A DNA stretch of 38,409 nucleotides from Pseudonocardiales bacterium (GTDB taxonomy: Bacteria; Actinomycetota; Actinomycetes; Mycobacteriales; Jatrophihabitantaceae), in the NCBI GenBank assembly GCA_003243915.1, contig QHCC01000173.1, positions 1 to 38,409 of the forward strand, in the 5' to 3' direction. The notes below the pieces were generated by a model. It did not search any database and was not told the origin of the DNA. It saw nothing but the letters and a program-made list of their open reading frames with translations. Within the stretch, counting starts at the first letter, position 1. Every line of letters starts with the position of its first letter. A program made the position numbers and the translations under genes. This document shows, one piece after another, positions 32,358 to 38,409 of the stretch.

Positions 32358-33290
32358 TCAGTTGCCGGTGAGCCAGTCCAGGCGACGCAGGATCACGCCT
32401 TCGCGCAGCGCCCACGGGCACAGTTCGAGTTCATCCACGTCGAGCGCGTCCATCGCCGCGGCCGCCACCACTGCGCCCGCGATCGTCTGATGCGCGCGAC
32501 CTTCGCTGACCCCGTCCAGTTCGGCCAGGTCGGCCGATGCCATCCGGGAGACGAACGCGCTGACCTGGCTGAGTCCGGTGCGGGTGAGGATGCGCCGCGC
32601 GCGCGGACCGGCTGAGCTCGGGGCGGCGCCGGCGAGCCGGGCGAGCGTCCGGAACGTCTTGCTCGTTGCCACGACGCGATCGGGACGCCCGCCCCCGAGC
32701 AGCTTGTCCGCGGGTTTGCTCAGCAGGGCGTCGACGTGCTCACGCAGCGCGCTCACCGCTGCCTTGTTGGGTGGGTCGGTCTCGAACCAGTCGCGGGTCA
32801 GGCGGGAGGCACCCAGCGGCAGCGATACCGCGACGGCGGGATCCTCGTCGGCGCCCGCGCCGAGTTCGAGTGATCCGCCGCCGATGTCGAGACAGATCAG
32901 GTTGCCTGCGCTCCAGCCGAGCCAGCGGCGGACGGCCAGGAACGTCAGGCGCGCCTCGTCCTCACCGGACAGCACGGTGAGTTCGACCCCGGCTTCTCTG
33001 TCGACGCGCCTGAGCACGTCCGAGGAGTTGCGGGCGTCGCGCACCGACGACGTCGCAAATGCGAGCAGCTCGTCGCAGCCGAGCTCCTTGGCCTGCTTGC
33101 GCGCGTCGTTCGCGGCGGCGACGAGCGCGTCCGCTCCGGCGGCGATGAGGTCGCCACGCGGGTTGATGTGCTCGGCCAGGCGCAACTCGCTCTTTCGTGA
33201 ATGCTGCGGCGTCGGCTGGGCACCGCGGTAGGCATCGACAACGAGCAGGTGGACGGTGTTCGACCCCACATCGAGTACACCCAACCGCAT
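32358..33290 (-). CDS. Ppx/GppA-family exopolyphosphatase-like protein
   Basis: Protein of 310 residues from an ATG at 33290. [18 protein letters not shown] is the first phosphate-binding loop of the ASKHA fold, [12 protein letters not shown] and [19 protein letters not shown] follow, and [14 protein letters not shown] is the second loop. At about 310 residues it is the short form, without the C-terminal HD-like domain of E. coli Ppx. It should hydrolyse short polyphosphate and possibly (p)ppGpp-type substrates, as described for mycobacterial Rv0496. Location near senX3-regX3, a phosphate-responsive system in mycobacteria, fits phosphate metabolism. Confidence 0.92.
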   Translation of the reverse strand: MRLGVLDVGSNTVHLLVVDAYRGAQPTPQHSRKSELRLAEHINPRGDLIAAGADALVAAANDARKQAKELGCDELLAFATSSVRDARNSSDVLRRVDREAGVELTVLSGEDEARLTFLAVRRWLGWSAGNLICLDIGGGSLELGAGADEDPAVAVSLPLGASRLTRDWFETDPPNKAAVSALREHVDALLSKPADKLLGGGRPDRVVATSKTFRTLARLAGAAPSSAGPRARRILTRTGLSQVSAFVSRMASADLAELDGVSEGRAHQTIAGAVVAAAAMDALDVDELELCPWALREGVILRRLDWLTGN

Positions 33291-33326
33291 AGCCAGACCC
33301 TATGGCCTGTCTCGTACTCTCATCGG

Positions 33327-34163
33327 GTGCCGAGCCCTGATCACGTGGTTGCCGAAGTTCCGCTGGACTTCGCGCGGGAGTGGATCGAGTTCACCGATCC
33401 CGCAGACACCGCACACCGGATCCGCGCCGATCTGACCTGGTTGTGCTCACGCTGGACGTGCATCTTCGGGCGCGGCTGCCATGGCGTCGTCCCCGGCCGG
33501 CCCGACGACGGCTGCTGCTCGCACGGGGCGTTCTTCTCGGACAAGGAGGACGAGAAGCGGGTGCGCGGTTTCGCCGCCGCGCTGACGCCGGCGGACTGGC
33601 AGTACGCGCCCGCCGCGCAGGGAAAGGGCAAGAAGCTCGACATCGTCGAGAAGGACGACATCGGCGAGGACGTGGACCGGCGGCGGACCCGGACCGTGGA
33701 CGGCGCGTGCATCTACCTGAACCGGCCGGGCTTCGCCGGGGGGGAGGGGTGTGCCCTGCACGCGCTCGCACTGCGCACCGGGCGGCACCCGCTCGAGACC
33801 AAGCCGGAGGTGTGCTGGCAGCTGCCGGTCCGCCGCGAGCAGGACTGGGTCGATCGTCCCGACGGCACGAGGGTGCTGTTGTCCACGGTCGGCGAGTTCG
33901 ACCGCCGCGGCTGGGGCGAGGGTGGCCACGACCTGAACTGGTGGTGCACGTCCTCACCGGAGGCGCATGTCGGCGGCGAGGCGCTCTACCTGTCCTACGG
34001 GCCGGAGTTGATCGCCCTGATCGGCCAGCTGGCCTACGACGAGTTGGCGCGGTTGTGCGCCGAGCGGTTGAAGCTGGGGCTGGTGGCCGTCCATCCGGCA
34101 ACCGCGGCCGCCGCGGCCGCCGCTCCCGCCGCGGCGGGCACCGCTCGCCCGTCCGTTGAGTGA
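33327..34163 (+). CDS. Cysteine-rich conserved protein, Rv0495c-like (possible metal or Fe-S binding)
   Basis: Protein of 278 residues from a GTG at 33327, only 36 bp from the divergent ppx-like start; TACTCT 6-7 nt before suggests a leaderless message, and a GTG at 33342 is the alternative. The N-terminal third has [16 protein letters not shown] and [11 protein letters not shown]; later come [16 protein letters not shown] and EVCWQLPV. This CC-H-G and 'C-x-L-H' pattern recalls the UPF0153/YkgJ metal-chelating family, so a metal or Fe-S site is likely (inference). The C-terminus is an Ala-rich low-complexity tail. From memory, Rv0495c occupies the same place near regX3. No reaction is known. 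Confidence 0.82.
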   Translation: MPSPDHVVAEVPLDFAREWIEFTDPADTAHRIRADLTWLCSRWTCIFGRGCHGVVPGRPDDGCCSHGAFFSDKEDEKRVRGFAAALTPADWQYAPAAQGKGKKLDIVEKDDIGEDVDRRRTRTVDGACIYLNRPGFAGGEGCALHALALRTGRHPLETKPEVCWQLPVRREQDWVDRPDGTRVLLSTVGEFDRRGWGEGGHDLNWWCTSSPEAHVGGEALYLSYGPELIALIGQLAYDELARLCAERLKLGLVAVHPATAAAAAAAPAAAGTARPSVE

Positions 34164-34232
34164 CGTTTCCCCAAGATCAGAGACGGCGAATTCGGCGTCA
34201 CTCAACCGCCGGACGCGTCACTCAACCGCCGG
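34155..34232. repeat. Inverted and direct repeat overlapping a stop codon (possible bidirectional terminator)
   Basis: GTTGAGTGACG (34155-34165, containing the TGA stop of the Rv0495c-like gene) is the exact reverse complement of CGTCACTCAAC at 34196-34206 and again at 34216-34226. The right-hand part is a direct repeat GCGTCACTCAACCGCCGG (34195-34212 and 34215-34232). It fills the gap to the convergent regX3 stop. Confidence 0.8.
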
Positions 34233-34242
34233 GTGTGCCGGC

Positions 34243-34923
34243 TCAGATCTCGAACTTGTAGCCCAGCCCCCGGACCGTCACCAGGTACTTGGGGTTCGCC
34301 GGGTCCGGCTCGATCTTGGAACGCAGCCGTTTGACGTGGACGTCGAGGGTCTTGGTGTCGCCGACGTAGTCCGCGCCCCAGACCCGATCGATCAGCTGGC
34401 CGCGGGTGAGCACCCGGCCGGCGTTTCGCAGGAGCAGTTCGAGCAGGTCGAACTCCTTGAGCGGCATGGGTGTTTGGACACCGTCGACCGAGACGACGTG
34501 CCGCTCGACGTCCATCCGCACCGGGCCGGCCTCGACCGTGCTCGTCATCAACTCCTCGGGCTCGGCGCCGCGACGCAGCACCGCCCGGATGCGGGCCACC
34601 AGCTCGCGTGAGGAGAACGGCTTGGTGACGTAGTCGTCGGCGCCCAGCTCCAGGCCGACCACCTTGTCGACCTCGGCGTCGCGGGCTGTGACGATGATGA
34701 TCGGCACGTGCGAGCGGGCCCGCAGGCTGCGGCAGACCTCGGTGCCCGACAGCCCGGGCAGCATCATGTCGAGCAGCACCATGTCGGCACCGGCGCGCTC
34801 GAACGCGGTGAGCGCATCGGGACCGGTGGCGGCCACCTCCACCTCGTAGCCCTCCCGGCGCAGCATGTAGGACAAGGCGTCGGAGAACGACTCCTCGTCT
34901 TCAACGACCAGAACACGCGTCAT
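34243..34923 (-). CDS. regX3: OmpR-family response regulator RegX3
   Basis: Protein of 226 residues from an ATG at 34923 that overlaps the senX3 stop (ATGA). The receiver domain starts TRVLVVEDEESFSDAL and has the phospho-acceptor Asp52 in MVLLDMMLPGLSG, the conserved Thr in IIIVTARD and Lys in YVTKPFSSREL. The winged-helix effector shows PLKEFDLLELLLRNAGRVLTRGQLIDRVWG and KTLDVHVKRLRSKIEPDP. In mycobacteria SenX3-RegX3 activates phosphate-starvation genes. The immediate coupling to senX3 and the upstream gpm gene is the mycobacterial order. Confidence 0.95.
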   Translation of the reverse strand: MTRVLVVEDEESFSDALSYMLRREGYEVEVAATGPDALTAFERAGADMVLLDMMLPGLSGTEVCRSLRARSHVPIIIVTARDAEVDKVVGLELGADDYVTKPFSSRELVARIRAVLRRGAEPEELMTSTVEAGPVRMDVERHVVSVDGVQTPMPLKEFDLLELLLRNAGRVLTRGQLIDRVWGADYVGDTKTLDVHVKRLRSKIEPDPANPKYLVTVRGLGYKFEI

Positions 34924-36164
34924 GCAGTTCCTTTCGCTGTGACGACACCGTCGGCGACGTCCGCCGACGACGGTCGCGCACGGGAGTGAACGCGCGGTAA
35001 CCGAATCGTGAACGTCGAGCCCTGCCCCTCGACACTGCTCACCCGCACCGTCCCGAGATGGTTGGTGACGATGTTCTTGACGATCGCCAGACCGAGGCCG
35101 GTGCCCCCCGTTGCGCGGGAGCGTGCCGGGTCGACGCGGTAGAAGCGCTCGAAGATCCGGTCCAGGTCGGCGGCGGCGATGCCCAGCCCCTGGTCGGCGA
35201 TCGAGATGTCGACAGTCGGACGGGCCTGGTGGTCACTCGACGGCGCAGCTGTGACGACAACCCGGGTGCCGCCGGGGCTGTAGGCGATCGCATTGTCGAC
35301 GAGGTTCGCGACGGCGGTGCCCAGCTGGGCCTCGCTGCCGCGCACCACCAGGCCGTCGGCGCAGTCGACCTCGACGCAGATGCCCGCCTGCTCCGCGGCC
35401 AGGCGGGCCCCGGCGGCGGACTCGTCGACCAGATTGCGGACGTCGACGGCGGTGGCAGCGGGCATCGGGTCCATGCCCTGGACTCGGGACAGCTCCATCA
35501 GTTCACCGACGAGCCGGGCCAGCCGGGCACCCTCGTGCTGCATGCGCCCGGCGAATCGTGCGACGGTATCCGGGTCGTCGGAGGCGTCCTGCACCGCCTC
35601 GGCCAGCAGCATGAGGGCGCCGACCGGGGTCTTCAGCTCGTGTGAGACGTTGGCGACGAAGTCACGCCGAACGGCCTCCAGGCGGCGCTGGTCGCTCACG
35701 TCGGCGAGCAGCAGCGCGACCGCGTCGACTCGATCCTCGTCGACGACCCGCAGCGGCACAGCGGTGACGGCCAGGGCAATGGGTCCGCGGCCCAGACGCC
35801 CGAGCGGCAGGTCGACGGTGCCGGAGACGATGGTGGCGCTGTCGCGGCACTTCAGTCCGAGGTCGCCCAACTCCGGGAACATCAACCGGTCGACGTCGAG
35901 CACGCCCATCGCGCGCGCGGCCGGGTTGACCAGGACGGCCCGCTCGTCGCGGTCGATGACCACCACGCCCTGGTCGAGCGCCTCGACGACCAGTGAGGAC
36001 AGCGGCTGTTCCGGGGAGTGCCGGACAGACTCGAGCGAGGGCGCCCGCGTTCCCGCCGGCGGCCCGGCCGGGCGGTGCCGTTGCGCAAGCCGCAGGCCGG
36101 TCAGCACCCCTGCCACGAGGCAGAGCGCGCCGAGCAGAGCCAGCAGGACTATGGACCCGGTCAC
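34920..36164 (-). CDS. senX3: Sensor histidine kinase SenX3
   Basis: Protein of 414 residues from a GTG at 36164. One N-terminal membrane helix (IVLLALLGALCLVAGVLTGL) is followed by a PAS-like domain (VVEALDQGVVVIDRDERAVLVNPAARAMG), then the HisKA box FVANVSHELKTPVGAL with the phospho-histidine, and the ATPase boxes NLVDNAIAYSP, DQGLGI, FERFYRVD and GGTGLGLAIVKN. Having almost no extracytoplasmic loop suggests an internal or membrane-associated signal, as proposed for mycobacterial SenX3 via PhoU and the Pst system. It follows gpm by 37 bp. Confidence 0.95.
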   Translation of the reverse strand: MTGSIVLLALLGALCLVAGVLTGLRLAQRHRPAGPPAGTRAPSLESVRHSPEQPLSSLVVEALDQGVVVIDRDERAVLVNPAARAMGVLDVDRLMFPELGDLGLKCRDSATIVSGTVDLPLGRLGRGPIALAVTAVPLRVVDEDRVDAVALLLADVSDQRRLEAVRRDFVANVSHELKTPVGALMLLAEAVQDASDDPDTVARFAGRMQHEGARLARLVGELMELSRVQGMDPMPAATAVDVRNLVDESAAGARLAAEQAGICVEVDCADGLVVRGSEAQLGTAVANLVDNAIAYSPGGTRVVVTAAPSSDHQARPTVDISIADQGLGIAAADLDRIFERFYRVDPARSRATGGTGLGLAIVKNIVTNHLGTVRVSSVEGQGSTFTIRLPRVHSRARPSSADVADGVVTAKGTA

Positions 36165-36201
36165 ACGCCAATGGTACGGACGGCGTGCGTAGCCGTGAGC
36201 G

Positions 36202-36945
36202 CTACTTCTTGCCCTGGTTGGCTACCGCCACGATGGCCGCCGCCGCGGCCTGTGGGTCCAGATACGCCGAGGCCCGTGTCGGCATCAGCGTCGCCGCGTC
36301 CAGGTCGTAGTGCAGCGGGATGCCGGTTGGCACGTTCAATGCGACGACCGCCTCGTCGGACAGCCTGTCGAGATGCTTGATCAGAGCACGCAGCGAGTTG
36401 CCGTGCGCAGCGACAAGCACGACGGCGCCCGCGCGCAGGTCCGGCACGATCGCGTCATACCAGTAGGGCATCATGCGGGCGACGACGTCGGCGAGACACT
36501 CGGTACGCGGCACTGTCTCGAGCAGGTCGGCGTAGCGAGGATCGCCTACCTGGCTGAACTCGGCGTCGTCCGCCAGCGGTGGGGGCGCGATGTCGTACGA
36601 GCGGCGCCACCGCATGAACTGCTCGTCCCCGAACTCGGCACGGACGGCCACCTTGTCCTTACCCTGCAGCGCCCCGTAGTGCCGCTCGTTGAGCCGCCAT
36701 GAGCGACGCACCGGGATCCAGTGCCGGTCGGCGATGTCCAACACGATGTTCGCGGTACGCGTCGCCCGCCGCAGCACCGAGGTGTGCACGACGTCGGGCA
36801 GCAGGCCGTGCTCGACGAGCAGCTCGCCGCCCCGGCGCCCCTCCGCCTCGCCGTCCGGACTGAGGTCGACGTCGACCCAGCCGGTGAACAGGTTCTTGCG
36901 GTTCCAGTCACTCTCGCCGTGGCGGAGCAGGATCAATGTCGGCAC
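36202..36945 (-). CDS. gpmA: 2,3-bisphosphoglycerate-dependent phosphoglycerate mutase
   Basis: Protein of 247 residues, the standard dPGM length, from the GTG at 36945 ([15 protein letters not shown]); the track ORF runs past it. [24 protein letters not shown] has the phospho-histidine, [11 protein letters not shown] the conserved arginine, [14 protein letters not shown] the catalytic Glu region, and [23 protein letters not shown] the second histidine. It interconverts 3- and 2-phosphoglycerate in glycolysis. It lies directly before senX3, as gpm1 does in mycobacteria. Confidence 0.96.
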   Translation of the reverse strand: MPTLILLRHGESDWNRKNLFTGWVDVDLSPDGEAEGRRGGELLVEHGLLPDVVHTSVLRRATRTANIVLDIADRHWIPVRRSWRLNERHYGALQGKDKVAVRAEFGDEQFMRWRRSYDIAPPPLADDAEFSQVGDPRYADLLETVPRTECLADVVARMMPYWYDAIVPDLRAGAVVLVAAHGNSLRALIKHLDRLSDEAVVALNVPTGIPLHYDLDAATLMPTRASAYLDPQAAAAAIVAVANQGKK

Positions 36946-36977
36946 GGGGCCAATCCTGCCAGTGCCGCCCCAGCGCC

Positions 36978-37466
36978 CTAGTGGTCTGGTCGCTGCGCGA
37001 AGTCCGCGAACGCGGCGAGGTTGGCCAGCGACTCGCCCCGCTTGACCCGCCACGCCCACTCACGCCGGATGGACGAGCCGAATCCCAGCTCCAGCAGCTG
37101 GTTGAACGTCCCGTCGGAGTACTCCAGTACCGATCCGAGCACCCGGTCTATCTCGTCGGGCGTGACCGCCGACAACGGCAGCCGGCCGGTGAGGTACACG
37201 TCGCCGGCCGCGTCGAGTGACCATGACACCGCGTACATGCGCACGTTGCGCTGCAGCAGGAACGCGTAGACCTGCTTGTGGTGCTCGTCGGGCTTGCGCA
37301 TCACGAACGCTTCGATCTCCAGGGCGTGGGCGCCGATCGTCAGCCAGCAGGCCGTCTTGAGCCGCTTCTCACCGGGCAGCGCGACGACGAACGTCTGCGG
37401 CGCGACGCGCTCGAACTCCACGTCCTGCGCGCGCAGCGCCGACTCGATCACGTCGGCCGTCGTCAC
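36978..37466 (-). CDS. YbjN domain-containing protein
   Basis: Protein of 162 residues from a GTG at 37466 overlapping the mshA stop (GTGA). [48 protein letters not shown] and [39 protein letters not shown] are typical of the YbjN family, whose fold resembles type III secretion chaperones. No enzymatic activity is known. In actinobacteria it almost always follows mshA (mycobacterial Rv0487, from memory), so it may support mycothiol synthesis or simply be co-regulated. Confidence 0.92.
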   Translation of the reverse strand: MTTADVIESALRAQDVEFERVAPQTFVVALPGEKRLKTACWLTIGAHALEIEAFVMRKPDEHHKQVYAFLLQRNVRMYAVSWSLDAAGDVYLTGRLPLSAVTPDEIDRVLGSVLEYSDGTFNQLLELGFGSSIRREWAWRVKRGESLANLAAFADFAQRPDH

Positions 37467-38409
37467 AGGCGCACGCTTTCAGCCGCCGGCGCGGCGATCT
37501 CGTCGACGGCTTCCTGGTAGGCGACGAGCAGCCCGTCCACGGTGCGTTGCCACGAGAACTTCTCGGCGTGCGCCCGCGCGCCGGCCGCGAGCTGGGCCAG
37601 CGCGGACGGTGCGCGCAGCAGCTCGCCGAGCACCTTTGCCCACTGCTCGGGATCGTGGCCGTCGACGAGCACGCCGGAGACTCCGTCGGCCACAGCGGTC
37701 GGCAATCCCCCGACCGCCGCCGCGACGACCGGTGTCCCGCAGGCCTGGGACTCCAGCGCCACCAGGCCGAAAGACTCGTTGTAGCTCGGTACGACGGTGA
37801 GATCCGCGGCGCGGTAGTAATCCGCGACGGTTTCGCGCGACACCGGGGCGACGATGCGCACCGTTCGGGCCAGCCCGAGGGACGCGGCCAGCTCACCGAG
37901 CCAGTCGGGTTCCGCGAGCCCGGTGCCGCTGGGCGCGCCGAGCACCACGACCTGCGGCGGCGCGTCCAGCGACGGGTCGTCGCGCAACAGCGCCGCGGCG
38001 CGAACCAACACGTCCGGCGCCTTCAACGCCTGGATACGGCCCACGAACAGCAGCACCGGGGCATCGGCACGCAGTCCGAGGCGGCGCCGGGCGTCGAGCG
38101 CCGGTCCGGGACGGAACGCCGCCAGGTCGACGCCAGGGGCGATCGTGCGCACCTTGTCCGCAGCTGCGCCGTAGCGCTCGATCAGATCGGCGGCCTCGTC
38201 AGCGGTCGAGGCGATGAGCCGGTCAGCCTCGGCGACCACCTGCTCCTCGCCGATGACCCGGGCCATCGGCTCGGGTACGTCACCGTCTGCCAGCAGCGAG
38301 TTCTTGACCTTCGCGAGGGTGTGCGCGGAGTGCACCAGCGGCACACCCCAGCGCTCGCGGGCCAGCCAGCCCACGTGCCCGGACAACCAGTAGTGCGAGT
38401 GGATGACGT
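37463..38409 (-). CDS. mshA: D-inositol-3-phosphate glycosyltransferase MshA (5' end beyond window)
   Basis: The frame stays open to the window edge: reading inward from 38409, [25 protein letters not shown] is the conserved MshA acceptor-side motif, so the ATG-like start in the track is internal. About 314 residues are visible. Later features are [46 protein letters not shown] and the GT-B donor motif [29 protein letters not shown]. The enzyme transfers GlcNAc from UDP-GlcNAc to 1L-myo-inositol 1-phosphate, the first step of mycothiol, the main low-molecular-weight thiol of actinobacteria. It is the first of mshA-ybjN-gpm-senX3-regX3. Confidence 0.95.
   Translation of the reverse strand, partial: VIHSHYWLSGHVGWLARERWGVPLVHSAHTLAKVKNSLLADGDVPEPMARVIGEEQVVAEADRLIASTADEAADLIERYGAAADKVRTIAPGVDLAAFRPGPALDARRRLGLRADAPVLLFVGRIQALKAPDVLVRAAALLRDDPSLDAPPQVVVLGAPSGTGLAEPDWLGELAASLGLARTVRIVAPVSRETVADYYRAADLTVVPSYNESFGLVALESQACGTPVVAAAVGGLPTAVADGVSGVLVDGHDPEQWAKVLGELLRAPSALAQLAAGARAHAEKFSWQRTVDGLLVAYQEAVDEIAAPAAESVRL

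Noticed and set aside
1-38409. tRNA, rRNA or riboswitch genes
   Set aside because: Gaps between genes were read for tRNA-like ends and known leader motifs; none was convincing.

Overview
This is a high-GC window, densely packed with genes, from an actinobacterial chromosome. Support comes from GTG/TTG starts, many 4-bp stop/start overlaps (ATGA or GTGA), mycothiol synthesis (mshA), a bldN-like sigma factor with its rsbN-like anti-sigma, the senX3-regX3 pair and the tiny bS22 protein. From memory, gene order mixes two known neighbourhoods: the mycobacterial Rv0486-Rv0513 block (mshA, ybjN, gpm, senX3, regX3, Rv0495c-like, ppx-like, Rv0498-like, proC, small HTH, bS22, HAD hydrolase, glutaredoxin-like, hemA-C-D-B, Rv0513-like) and Streptomyces blocks (rex-hemACD next to bldN-rsbN; ubiD/mqnP/ubiX/asnC; hemL-phosphatase-resA-ccdA-resB-ccsB). 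That fits a deep-branching actinomycete (Frankia/Jatrophihabitans/Geodermatophilus-like orders), but the genus cannot be fixed from the sequence alone.

Layout. 1-2128 (+): 3' end of an MMPL transporter, a TetR regulator and a class I methyltransferase. 2129-2374: intergenic DNA with a hairpin and a 16-unit 9-bp minisatellite. 2375-6889 (mostly -): Lrp/AsnC regulator, UbiX, MqnP-type prenyltransferase and UbiD, i.e. late menaquinone (futalosine-route) enzymes, interrupted by a DUF427 gene on +. 6944-13031 (-): system II cytochrome c maturation (TlpA/ResA, CcdA, ResB, CcsB), a histidine phosphatase and HemL. 13096-13848 (+): an SDR. 13920-20415 (-): a translationally coupled rex-hemA-hemC-hemD-hemB-(membrane/GNAT fusion) operon with a good Rex operator in its promoter. 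Haem, cytochrome c assembly and menaquinone genes therefore form a respiratory supercluster, with a redox sensor controlling at least the haem part.

20567-22277 (-): thioredoxin-fold protein and acyl-CoA synthetase-like ligase. 22428-25518 (+): bldN-like ECF sigma, rsbN-like membrane anti-sigma and HAD-IB hydrolase. 25448-28242 (-): DUF2784 membrane protein, bS22 (absent from the ORF track), small HTH protein, ProC and proline dehydrogenase. 28432-30976 (+): a cell-surface cassette of a membrane-anchored unknown, a DUF4397 protein and a sortase. 30977-31452: a gene-free, repeat-rich 476-bp stretch. 31453-33290 (-): TIM-barrel protein and Ppx/GppA protein. 33327-34163 (+): cysteine-rich Rv0495c-like protein. 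34243-38409 (-): regX3, senX3, gpm, ybjN and mshA (5' end cut by the window).

No tRNA, rRNA, CRISPR array, transposase or prophage gene was recognised. The most unusual material is the set of intergenic repeats (a 67-bp palindrome, the 9-bp minisatellite, a GATCAAC-containing repeat family), the candidate regulatory sites (Rex operator, possible sigma-BldN and WhiG-like promoters), the sortase/DUF4397 cassette with no LPXTG signal, and the membrane-domain/GNAT fusion.
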